A stretch of 22,715 nt of DNA from JAYQUR01 sp038133505 (GTDB lineage: Bacteria > Pseudomonadota > Alphaproteobacteria > MPNO01 > UBA830): the NCBI GenBank assembly GCA_038133505.1, contig JAYPTI010000034.1:1-22715 (forward strand). Direction: 5' to 3'. The translations under genes were made by a program, and so were the position numbers. The number at the start of each line of letters is the position of its first letter. Positions within the stretch are counted from its first letter, which is position 1. The notes below the pieces were generated by a model. That model had not been told where the DNA came from. It saw only the letters and a program-made list of their open reading frames with translations, and did no database searches. Below are positions 8,648-16,332 of the stretch, piece by piece.

Positions 8648-9601
8648 TCAGACGCCGCTCGACAGCAGCGCATCGAAATAGTCCACGGTCCGGCGGAGGC
8701 CGGCGTCCAGGTCTATCGTCGGTTTCCAGCCGAGTTCCTTCTCCGCCAGCGAGATATCGGGCCGCCGCCGTGTCGGGTCGTCCATCGGCAGGTCCTTGAA
8801 CGCGATCTTGCTGCCGCTGCCGACCATCTCGATCACCTTTTCGGCGAGCTCGAGGATCGTGAACTCGCCGGGATTGCCTAGATTGACCGGGCCGGTGAAG
8901 TCGTCGGCGGCATCCATAAGCCGCAGGAATCCCTCCACGAGGTCGTCGACGTAGCAGAAGGCCCGCGTCTGCGAGCCGTCGCCGTAGACGGTGATGTCCT
9001 CGCCGCGCAGGGCCTGAACGATGAAGTTGGACACCACGCGGCCGTCGTTCGGGTGCATGCGCGGGCCGTAGGTGTTGAAGATCCGCGCGACCTTGATGTT
9101 CAGCCCGTGCTGGCGGCGGTAGTCGAAGAACAGCGTCTCGGCGCAGCGCTTGCCTTCGTCGTAGCAGGCGCGCAGCCCGATGGGGTTGGTGTTGCCCCAA
9201 TAGGCCTCGTGCTGGGGGTGGATCTCGGGATCGCCGTAGACCTCGCTGGTCGACGCCTGGAAGACCTTCGCGCGCAGGCGCTTTGCGAGGCCGAGCATGT
9301 TGATCGCGCCATGCACGCTGGTCTTCGTCGTCTGGACCGGATCGTGCTGGTAATGCACGGGCGAGGCGGGACAGGCGAGATTATAGATCTCCTCGACCTC
9401 GACATAGAGCGGGAACGTCACGTCGTGACGCATGATCTCGAAACGCGGGTTGTCGAGCAGATGCGCGATATTGTCCTTCGAGCCGGTGAAATAGTTGTCG
9501 ACGCACAGGACGTCGCACCCCTGTTCGAGCAGGCGCTCGCACAGATGCGAGCCGATGAAACCCGCGCCGCCGGTGATCAGGACCTTCTTTGGGACCGACA
9601 T
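8648..9601 (-). CDS. uxs: UDP-glucuronate decarboxylase (UDP-xylose synthase)
   Basis: This 317-residue extended short-chain dehydrogenase has the NAD-binding GGAGFIGSHL at residues 11-20. The catalytic cluster is STSEVYGDP near residues 117-125 with YDEGK at residues 147-151 (Tyr147, Lys151). The RACYDEGKR and NTYGPRMHPNDGRVVSNF blocks distinguish UDP-xylose synthases from other epimerases. It oxidises UDP-glucuronate at C4, decarboxylates it and reduces the intermediate to UDP-xylose in the cytoplasm. Its presence suggests the glycan made here contains xylose. The gene is intact and converges with the damaged rightward group. Its start has only a weak ribosome-binding site (GAGAA about 7 bases upstream). 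Confidence 0.93.
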   Translation of the reverse strand: MSVPKKVLITGGAGFIGSHLCERLLEQGCDVLCVDNYFTGSKDNIAHLLDNPRFEIMRHDVTFPLYVEVEEIYNLACPASPVHYQHDPVQTTKTSVHGAINMLGLAKRLRAKVFQASTSEVYGDPEIHPQHEAYWGNTNPIGLRACYDEGKRCAETLFFDYRRQHGLNIKVARIFNTYGPRMHPNDGRVVSNFIVQALRGEDITVYGDGSQTRAFCYVDDLVEGFLRLMDAADDFTGPVNLGNPGEFTILELAEKVIEMVGSGSKIAFKDLPMDDPTRRRPDISLAEKELGWKPTIDLDAGLRRTVDYFDALLSSGV

Positions 9602-9655
9602 GGATAATTCTCAGAACGCTAATCCGAAGTTGACGGAACCTACCATCGTTGCCGG

Positions 9656-9678
9656 CCGATTGCGACTTTCCGATTGCG
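9656..9678. repeat. 9-bp direct repeat upstream of uxs
   Basis: CCGATTGCG occurs at 9656-9664 and again at 9670-9678, a 14-base period, about 55-75 bases upstream of the uxs start. It may be a tandem binding site for a regulator. The 222-base stretch 9602-9823 otherwise holds no gene I can support. Confidence 0.3.
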
Positions 9679-9823
9679 GCATGCGGACAGCCGCTCAGGA
9701 TCGGGTACGCGCAAGCTCGGCCGCGCGGCGACGATCTAGAGGAAGAGGAGCGCGCCGATATCCGCCGACTCCGCGAACGCTATCGGGACGACGCCGGATA
9801 ATCCGGACCGCCGGCGCTGGCTA

Positions 9824-10462
9824 TCAGTCGGGAGTGAGATAGACGATTCGGAACCGCTGGGCGTGAACCGGCGAACCGGCAACGGCTTCCCGCACCTGTC
9901 TCAACGGGAAATTGCGGCGCGTCGCCTCGACGAGCGACTTGGGCGCGGTGTCGATGGCGCGCCTGATCTGCGGGGTCATTGCAGCGCGCACATCGGGTTC
10001 CAGCACTGACGAGGCACTGAACGCAAGCTCGAGACGCGGGATGATCATCCGGTGCTCGTAGCCGGCGGTCTTCAGGGACATGCGGAGCGGCGCAAGCTGC
10101 AGCCAGGCTTAGGAGGCGCCGGGCGGCCGGGCGAGGCCCTCACGCAAATCGACGATGGCGGCTACCAGGCCGACGCGCTGCGCCTCCCGGTCCTTCGCAA
10201 AACGGGCCCGCACCAGATAGAGCGCGCCCAGCCGATTCAACGTCCCGCCATAGGCGAACCAGGTTGCCGATACCGCGCTGTTCGTCCGCGCTTCGTGGAC
10301 GGCGGCGAGCGAGGCGTTCGCACCTCGCGCGATTCCCCGCAGCATTTCCTCGTAGGGCGCGACAAGCGCGCCGCTGATCGTCCGCGGCCACGCAACGGCG
10401 ACCAGCGCGACCCCGAACAGGACGGCGTAGGCGGCAGTGGCGTGTCAGGCTGTTCCTGTCAT
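9824..10462 (-). pseudogene. Small membrane-anchored protein of the polysaccharide locus, two in-frame stops
   Basis: A single frame runs from the ATG at 10462 to the TAG that ends at 9824, 213 codons, broken by TGA at 10445-10447 (codon 6) and TAA at 10109-10111. After the first stop comes one hydrophobic anchor, AAYAVLFGVALVAVAW, then a soluble helical region. The second stop interrupts GAS.AWLQLAPLRMSL, where related small proteins usually read AYAWLRLA, so the lost residue is probably tyrosine. The tail contains PRLELAFSASSVLEPDVRA and resembles a TPR-like repeat. Because both halves share one frame and join at a conserved motif, this is one broken gene, not two small ones. It lies 23 bases after the FkbM gene on the same strand. 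Function is unknown; similar proteins occur next to O-antigen ligase genes. Family recognition is from memory. Confidence 0.6.
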
Positions 10463-10485
10463 GCGGCCCCTTATCTGACTTCGGC

Positions 10486-11382
10486 CTAATTCCGGATCCG
10501 TCTCGCAAGTGCAGGCATTTCGGCGATCGCACCCTGCGGCGCGACCAGTATCTCGAAAGCCCGGTCGTAGCGAAACGGCTCCAGCGCATAATCGAACTTT
10601 CCGCGCGGATTGGCCACTTCGTAGATCTCCGCATCGTCGTACAGCAGCGCCCGCAGCGCTTCCTCGCCGCCGAGCCGGCCACGCGTATCTGCCAGCAGCT
10701 CCATCAGGATGAACGGCCGCTCGCGGACCAACGTCTCGCGGAAGCCGCGCAATACTCGGGGCTCGTATCCCTCGACGTCGATCTTGACGACGCTCGGAAC
10801 CGGCAGCTCGCCCGACGCGATCATGGCGTCGGCGCGGTGCGTCTCGACAGTGATTGCAGATACCGCATCCCGCCCGTCGACCGGCGCCATCGTCCCGGTC
10901 CCAGGATTTTCGTCCTCGGGCGGGTAGTAGAGAAACGAGCCGTCCTCGTCGCCGAGAGCGACCGGCAGCACGGTGACGTTGGTCCGGCCGTTGAGCGCGA
11001 TCTTCTCGTCGATCCGGCGGCGGACGTCCCCGAACGGCTCGAAGGCGCACACCCGGTCGAAATACAGCGACATGTAGAGCGTATGGTGCCCGAGAATGGC
11101 GCCGATATCGCAACCGACGGCCTCTTCGCCCCGCCCGCGGAGATGCGCCGCGATATCGCGCAGCACGAACAGCTCGTTATGCGCAAGCGCGCCGTAGAAG
11201 TAGACGGTCCAGTCTATGAAATTGTTCAGATTGCCTCGGTACCGGGCACCGAAGAAATCGACCTCGAAGGGCCGGTCCGGCATCTCCGCCGGGTGCGCGA
11301 ACAGCCGGATGAAGCGGTCGCGGCCGCCGGGTATCCAGTGCTGATGGCCGACGAAACGAAGGAAGGGATACAGAAATGACAT
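10486..11382 (-). CDS. FkbM-family SAM-dependent methyltransferase
   Basis: This 298-residue protein has the FkbM architecture. A class I methyltransferase motif I is at residues 92-98, read as DIGAILG where the family usually has D.GANIG, followed by HHTLYMS. Next comes AFEPFGDVRRRI near residue 113. The strong FkbM motif VVKIDVEGYEPRVLRGF is near residue 198, in which the acidic residue follows motif IV. It would methylate a hydroxyl or another group on a sugar of the exported glycan. The asparagine-to-isoleucine change in motif I needs only A to T in an AAT codon and might weaken cofactor binding. The gene follows the wzc-type gene by 40 bases on the same strand and is otherwise intact. 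Confidence 0.87.
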   Translation of the reverse strand: MSFLYPFLRFVGHQHWIPGGRDRFIRLFAHPAEMPDRPFEVDFFGARYRGNLNNFIDWTVYFYGALAHNELFVLRDIAAHLRGRGEEAVGCDIGAILGHHTLYMSLYFDRVCAFEPFGDVRRRIDEKIALNGRTNVTVLPVALGDEDGSFLYYPPEDENPGTGTMAPVDGRDAVSAITVETHRADAMIASGELPVPSVVKIDVEGYEPRVLRGFRETLVRERPFILMELLADTRGRLGGEEALRALLYDDAEIYEVANPRGKFDYALEPFRYDRAFEILVAPQGAIAEMPALARRIRN

Positions 11383-11422
11383 GATCGGGCGAGCCTGTCC
11401 GGCGACCCCGGCGGCCGACCGT

Positions 11423-13189
11423 CTATTCCGTATAGTACTTCATGTGGCGGGCGTAATAGTACCGGTAGCCCGAATCAGACTGCCCGTACCGCGCCTGCTT
11501 CTTGAGATCAACCTGGGTCATGACGGTGCTGGCGATGTCCTCGTCGGCGTCGATCAGCTGGCGCAGCGAGGCGACGACCGTCTCGCGCCGGGTCTTCTGC
11601 CAGCGGACCACGAACGCGGTCTTCTCGACCTGAAGGGCGAGGACGAGCGTGTCCGAAACTGCGAGCAGCGGCGGCGTGTCGATCACGACCAGGTCGTACT
11701 GCTGCGACAGCAGCGCCAGCAGCACCTTCATTTGCTGCGAGCTCAGCAGGTGGGTCGGATGGGGCGTGCGGCCGCCGGCCGTGATGTAGTGGGCGCCGGA
11801 AGCGAGATCGATGTAGATGATCTCGTCGAGCGCGTACTGGCCGGACAGACAGTTCCTGAGACCCAGCGTATTCGAAACGCCGAGCCCCACGTAAACGCTG
11901 GGATGGCGCATGTCGCAGTCGATGATGATCGTCCGCTGCCCGGTGCGCGCCGACAGCGCCGCGATGGAGAGCGACGTCGACGACTTGCCTGCCGCCGAGA
12001 CGGCGGACGTGAACATGATCTTCTCGGGCGGCGCATCGGCGTTGGACAGCAACAGCCCCGTCTGGATCGAGCGGACCGATTCGCCGCAGGGCGAATTGGG
12101 GTGCCGGATCGCGGCTTCGTGCGGCAGCAGACTCTCGTCGTTCTTGTCGAGTAGCGGAACGATGCCGAGACCGGGGACGCCGGTTACCTGCTCGAGATGG
12201 TTCAGGCTGCGGTAGCCGTTGTCCATGAGCTCGAGCGCGATGGCGATACCGATGCCAAACATCGCCGACACCATGAGCACGGCGAGAATGATCAGTTTCT
12301 TCTGCGGGTAGAACGGTCCGTCCGGCGGCTTGGCGGGCGAGATGATCCTCGCGTCAGCCTGCTGCAGCTCGTCTTCGTCGACCTTCGTTTCCTTGAACCG
12401 CGTCGGAACCGTCTGAAAGAGCTTCTTGTTCGCGTCGACCTCTGCCATCAGCGCGCGCATGTTCGCGGACGCCTGGTTCTGCGCCTCGATCTTCTTCGCG
12501 AGCTGAGCCGACTCGCGACGCAGGTTGGCCTGGCGCACCTAGGCGATATCGAGCTCGTTCTCGAATTTGCGCGCGATCTTGGAGACTTCGTGCGTGATCT
12601 TCACGCGCAGGTCCTTCAACCGCTCGTCGAGCCAGCGCGAAGCGTGCGCCGTCACGTCGCCCTTGTTCTCGATCTGATCGAGGATTTAGGCCTCGGCGGT
12701 GGCCGTCGCGGCGATCGCCGCCATTTCGGGATCGGTCGACACATAGCTGATCGTCACTAGCCGGGACGTCTCGGACGGAATGACGATCAGGCCGCTGCGG
12801 AAGGCATTGGCAAGATATTCGCGCATCGCGTTGCGCCGCTGCGCCGGCGGCATACCTTCCCACGGATCAGGCACGGTCACCGCCTCGACGGCGGGCACGT
12901 TGAAGCCGAGCAGGCGTTTGACGCGATAGAGCGCGATTTTCGTCTGCGACGGTTTGAGCACCACTATCGCCGGGTTGTAGAGCGGATTCTCGTAGAGGTT
13001 CAGCCGGTCGCCTGCGCCGAGCCGGTAATCCGAAAGCGCCGGCGCCCGCGCCGCCGCATCGGAGATGCCGACCGGCGTCGCGAACGAAGCGAGAAAAACG
13101 AGGAACAGAGCCGTCGGTGCTGTCGCCGGCAACCTTGTCAGGCCGGCCGCCGCGCGGCCGATGGCCTTGGATAGTGCGCGATTACACAT
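11423..13189 (-). pseudogene. Wza/Wzc-type chimera: export-protein start fused to chain-length determinant/BY-kinase, two in-frame stops
   Basis: One frame of 589 codons runs from ATG at 13189 to TAG at 11423. It is interrupted by TAA at 12686-12688 (codon 168, AEA.ILDQIENKG) and TAG at 12539-12541 (codon 217, LDIA.VRQANLRRE). Residues 1 to about 48 are a signal peptide. Then ALSDYRLGAGDRL follows, the entry motif of Wza/GumB outer-membrane polysaccharide export proteins. From NLYENPLYNPAI onward it is a Wzz/GumC periplasmic domain (SRLVTISYVSTDPEMAAIA, then ASRWLDERLKDLR). A coiled region and the second membrane span (about 300-320) come next, then a bacterial tyrosine kinase with Walker A SAAGKSS near 401, Walker A' IIIDCDMRHP near 423 and Walker B LVVIDTPP near 500. 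A tyrosine-rich tail (GYRYYYARHMKYYTE) would be the autophosphorylation cluster. Most of Wza and the first membrane span of Wzc are missing. Confidence 0.82.
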
Positions 13190-13215
13190 GCGCCCAATAT
13201 GAGGCGTAACGCATC

Positions 13216-13248
13216 AAAAAAACGGAATTCCGCCCTTTCGGCGAAAGG
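13216..13248 (-). terminator. Possible rho-independent terminator after malonyl-CoA decarboxylase
   Basis: Read on the minus strand, CCTTTC and GAAAGG (13234-13248) form a 6-bp stem with a 3-base loop. The self-complementary CGGAATTCCG (13223-13232) follows and then seven Ts (13216-13222). The spacing between the main stem and the T-run is longer than usual, unless the second palindrome forms the terminating stem. It lies about 40 bases past the decarboxylase stop and 27 bases before the wza/wzc-type gene, so it would insulate the two. Confidence 0.45.
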
Positions 13249-13286
13249 AATCGCCACAAGGACCTGATTAGGAAAGAAATTCCACG

Positions 13287-14600
13287 TCAGCTTCGTCCGC
13301 TTGCAAGGCGGGCGACAGCACTGGACATCGCGATCTTGCCGTCCTGGACATAGGCTTCGTGATTGGAAACGATCTCGTCGGAATCGTAGAGATAGTTGAC
13401 CATCATGCCGGCGGACTGATCCAGCCCCTTGTCCGACAGATCCGCCATCCAGTTGAGCCGTTCAATGCTCGCGCCATTGCCGAGATGGAACCGCGCCACC
13501 GAATCGAGCGGACGGCTGCCGCGTTTTTCCTCGATCAGATATACGGCGCAGAGCCGCGTCAGCGTCGCTTTGAGCTGCTGCCTCGCGACGTCGTTTTCGC
13601 GCCAGCCGCTTCGCTGCAGCAGGTCCAGCTCGCCTTCCGTCAGGAATTCGGGCGTGTCGCGCACGAGCTTCTGGTCGAGCCATTTGCGGAACCCGGGGAT
13701 CGGCGAGAGAGTCGCGAACCTCCTTACATGCGGCAGCTCGCGCTGCACCGCATCGGCGACCTGCTTGATCAGAAAATTGCCGAAGCTGATACCGGCGAGA
13801 CCGTCCTGGCAGTTGCTGATCGAATAGAAAATCGCGGTGTCGGGCTTTTCGCCCGCCCCGTCCTTCGGCGATTCCGCAAGCAAGTCCTGGATCTGGCCGG
13901 CGAGCCCGTGCGTCAACGCAACCTCGACAAAAATCAGGGGCTCGTCGGGCAGCGCCGGGTGGAAGAAGGCGAAACAGCGGCGGTCGGCCTCGAGCCGGCG
14001 GCGCAGATCGTCCCAGCCCGCGATCTCGTGGACCGCTTCGTACTGAATCAGTTTTTCGAGGATGACCGCCGGCGTCCGCCAGTCGATCTGTTCGAACATC
14101 AGGAACCCGCGATTGAACCAGGACGACAGCAGATGCTTGAGGTCGCGTTCGAGCGGCGCGAGCTCCGGATGATCCGCCAGCGCCGACAGCAGCCGCGAGC
14201 GCATACCGACGATCGCTTCCGTCCCGCCGGGCGCCATGTTCAGGCGGCGGAAGAGTTCCTGGCGAGGCGCCTCCGTCGCAGCGGACAGCGCGAGATAGGC
14301 ATCGTTGGACGGCGCGTCGGCATAGGCCCGAGCCGCGGCCTGCAGGCCCTCCTCGTCGAGCGCGAAGGCCCGGTTCAGCTCGATCAGGAGCTCTAGGCTC
14401 CTGTCGTCCTCAAGCGCTGCGCAGCGGTCGACGATCTCGCTGGCGAGCGCGGTCCCGGACGCCTCGCCGCGCGCGGACACCAGATCCCGGCACTGCTCGG
14501 CGATCGACGCGACCGAACCGTTCTGATCGGGCCGGTCGAGATAATGCCGGCCGAGCTCGACCAGTACGCTCAACATGCTGCTGACACTCACGCGCGCCAT
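13287..14600 (-). CDS. matA: Malonyl-CoA decarboxylase
   Basis: This 437-residue protein converts malonyl-CoA to acetyl-CoA and carbon dioxide in malonate catabolism. The helical N-terminal domain covers about residues 1-160. The acetyltransferase-like catalytic domain contains ATLSPIPGFRKW, with the catalytic serine near residue 299, and ARFHLGNGASIERLNW, with the catalytic histidine near residue 372, both as in characterised family members. The ATG at 14600 has GGAG five bases upstream. It is divergent from a GntR regulator, the arrangement known for the rhizobial mat system (MatA and MatR), but no malonyl-CoA synthetase (matB) or transporter (matC) is nearby, so malonyl-CoA may come from another source. 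No lesions are visible, unlike the adjoining polysaccharide genes. Confidence 0.95.
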   Translation of the reverse strand: MARVSVSSMLSVLVELGRHYLDRPDQNGSVASIAEQCRDLVSARGEASGTALASEIVDRCAALEDDRSLELLIELNRAFALDEEGLQAAARAYADAPSNDAYLALSAATEAPRQELFRRLNMAPGGTEAIVGMRSRLLSALADHPELAPLERDLKHLLSSWFNRGFLMFEQIDWRTPAVILEKLIQYEAVHEIAGWDDLRRRLEADRRCFAFFHPALPDEPLIFVEVALTHGLAGQIQDLLAESPKDGAGEKPDTAIFYSISNCQDGLAGISFGNFLIKQVADAVQRELPHVRRFATLSPIPGFRKWLDQKLVRDTPEFLTEGELDLLQRSGWRENDVARQQLKATLTRLCAVYLIEEKRGSRPLDSVARFHLGNGASIERLNWMADLSDKGLDQSAGMMVNYLYDSDEIVSNHEAYVQDGKIAMSSAVARLASGRS

Positions 14601-14746
14601 GTTTTCTCCGTTTCGCGGCTCTGCGTGCGCGAATGTTATCGCGCACTTGTTACCTCGGGGTTTCAGAAGCGGAACGGCGGGCGGCCGCCCGCAACGTCCA
14701 AGACTTTCCCTAACCCGATTTGTAAGGTCAACAAAATATCGATTTT

Positions 14747-14776
14747 TTGGCGATTATCGGCATTAAACTATATATT
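14747..14776 (+). promoter_or_regulatory. Candidate promoter with overlapping palindrome, upstream of the GntR gene
   Basis: The divergent region 14601-14850 is notably AT-rich at 14716-14785. On the plus strand TTGGCG (14747-14752) and TATATT (14771-14776) are spaced 18 bases, a reasonable sigma-70-type promoter. A 13-base near-perfect palindrome, GGCGATTATCGGC (14749-14761), overlaps the -35 box and would suit a dimeric repressor such as the adjacent GntR protein. On the minus strand TTGACC (14731-14726) could be a -35 for the decarboxylase, but its -10 is weak. Operator assignment is inference. Confidence 0.4.
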
Positions 14777-14850
14777 GGTGCTATCAAACGAGCGTGGACC
14801 GTCTCCGGCAGGACTAGGCGGCCCGCGCGCCGACGCGGAGCCTGAGACGA

Positions 14851-15558
14851 GTGATAGAGATAGGCGAAACCGGACGCGGGGAAAACCCGGGCGAGAATTC
14901 CGGCACGCTCGCGACGGGCGTGTACGAGCGCATGCGCCGCGAGATTCTCAGCGGCGATTTGTCGCCGGGCGAAAAGCTACGCGTAGAGCACCTGCGCGAG
15001 CGCTTCGGCGTCGGCGCGAGCCCGATACGCGAAGCGCTCAACCGCCTGTCCGTCGAAGGCGTCGTCCGGCGCGAGGATCAGAAGGGCTTCCGGGTGGCCC
15101 CGGTCAGCGGGGAAGAGCTGGACGAGCTCATCAAGACGCGATGCTGGCTCGAGGAAACCGCCGTCCGCGAATCGATCGCCAACGGCGACGACGCGTGGGA
15201 GGAGGAATTGCTGCTGGCGTTCCACCGCCTGTCGAAAGCGCCGCGCTCGGCCGACGCGACGTCGTTCGCGGTCAACCCCCATTGGGAGACCCTGCATCGT
15301 GCCTATCACATGGCGCTGATCAGCGCCTGCGGATCGCGCTGGCTGACCGCCTATTGCGAGCATCTCAACGACCTCGCCGACCGGTACCGGCAACTGGCGA
15401 TCCGCGTCGCCTATCCGCAGCGGAACGAGCTGGACGAGCACCGCGCGATCATGGATGCGGCGATCGCGCGCGATGCGGACGCCGCGGTAGCGGCGCTCAC
15501 CGCGCACTACCATCGGACGGCGGGAATCATCCGCGATACGTCGACGGCCCTCGACTAA
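14851..15558 (+). CDS. matR: GntR-family transcriptional regulator, FadR subfamily
   Basis: This 235-residue protein has a GTG start with GGAG (14837-14840) upstream. The N-terminal winged helix-turn-helix includes GVYERMRREILSGDLSPGEK, then RFGVGASPIREALNRLSVEG near residues 49-70, the FadR-type recognition region. The C-terminal all-helical FCD effector domain has the histidine-containing metal/ligand positions expected of the family (HRAYHMALISAC near 150, LDEHRAIMDA near 192). It sits divergent from malonyl-CoA decarboxylase, so malonate or malonyl-CoA is the likely effector, as for rhizobial MatR. The symbol is assigned by this context and is not certain. It ends with TAA and converges with the FzlA-like gene. 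Confidence 0.88.
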   Translation: MIEIGETGRGENPGENSGTLATGVYERMRREILSGDLSPGEKLRVEHLRERFGVGASPIREALNRLSVEGVVRREDQKGFRVAPVSGEELDELIKTRCWLEETAVRESIANGDDAWEEELLLAFHRLSKAPRSADATSFAVNPHWETLHRAYHMALISACGSRWLTAYCEHLNDLADRYRQLAIRVAYPQRNELDEHRAIMDAAIARDADAAVAALTAHYHRTAGIIRDTSTALD

Positions 15559-15588
15559 CGCCACGCGACCGACGGGGATCCGCCCGGT

Positions 15589-16257
15589 TCAGAAATCCAG
15601 ATCGGCGTAGTGCTTGGGCGGCGGTTCGCCCGGAATGCGATCGGCGAGCACGCCACGGAACGACGGCCGCGACTTGATCCTCGCATACCAGTCCTTGGCC
15701 GGTTCGTGATCAGCCCACGGCACGTCGTTGATATAATCGAGACAGGAAATATGCGCGGCCGCCGCGATATCGGCGATCGAAAATTCCTCGCCGGCAAGCC
15801 AGTTGCGGCGCTCGGTCAGCCACGCGATGTAATCGAGATGGATATGCAGGTTCTCGCGACCGGCCCTGATCGCGCGGGAATCCGGAGCGCCGCTCCGCAT
15901 CAGGCGCTTCATCAGTTTCTCGCCGACGAGATTGACCGTCACTTCGTTATTGAACTTGAGGTCGAACCAGGCGACCAGCCGGCGGATTTCCGCGCGCTCG
16001 GTCGGTGCGCCGGGGAATAGCGGCGGGTCGGGGCACATCTCTTCCAGATATTCGGTGATCGCAGCGGAGTCGGATACAACCGGTCCGCTGTCCTCGACCA
16101 GCACCGGAATGTCGCAGGCGGGGTTCAGTGCCAGGAACTCGGGCCGTCGCTCTGCAGGGTTCTCGGCCTTCAACTCGAAATCGAGCTTCTTCTCGGCGAG
16201 GCAAATCCGTACCTTCCGACAGAACGGCGACAGCCAGAGATGATAGAGCGTGCGCAT
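15589..16257 (-). CDS. fzlA: Glutathione-transferase-like protein, FzlA-type
   Basis: This 222-residue protein has an N-terminal thioredoxin-like GST domain (LYHLWLSPFCRKVRICLAEK) and an all-alpha C-terminal domain (WLAGEEFSIADIAAAAHISC, then WYARIKSRPSFRGVLADR). The end, PPPKHYADLDF, matches the conserved C-terminal tail I associate with FzlA, the alphaproteobacterial FtsZ-binding protein that curves FtsZ filaments and controls constriction. That family does not depend on glutathione catalysis. A generic GST is the alternative, but WFDLKFNNEVT, HLDYIAWL and the tail favour FzlA. The gene is intact and expressed leftward, convergent with the GntR gene. Its upstream region abuts the integrative remnant, so its promoter must lie in the 75 bases between 16258 and 16332 or within the element. 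Confidence 0.78.
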   Translation of the reverse strand: MRTLYHLWLSPFCRKVRICLAEKKLDFELKAENPAERRPEFLALNPACDIPVLVEDSGPVVSDSAAITEYLEEMCPDPPLFPGAPTERAEIRRLVAWFDLKFNNEVTVNLVGEKLMKRLMRSGAPDSRAIRAGRENLHIHLDYIAWLTERRNWLAGEEFSIADIAAAAHISCLDYINDVPWADHEPAKDWYARIKSRPSFRGVLADRIPGEPPPKHYADLDF

Positions 16258-16332
16258 TCAGCGACGCCCCCGGATCGGCCGGCCACCGGCGCGCCGCGGC
16301 CGACGCGCGAGACGTGTTTCAGAGTTTTCCAA

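Noticed and set aside
9649..9801. A small plus-strand frame ending in an acidic and arginine-rich tail between uxs and the broken membrane protein gene
   Set aside because: It would need a TTG start with no ribosome-binding site, follows an in-frame TGA, and resembles no family I know.
7693..12688. Stop-codon reassignment (TAA/TAG read as tyrosine)
   Set aside because: TAA ends the GntR and integrase genes, and TAG ends the GT4 (1779), FkbM, both ABC genes and others, so both codons work as stops here. Frameshifts and deletions in the same locus also favour decay or error.
13359..14396. A long plus-strand open frame opposite malonyl-CoA decarboxylase
   Set aside because: It is the antisense of a clearly recognised enzyme and has no family features or ribosome-binding site.
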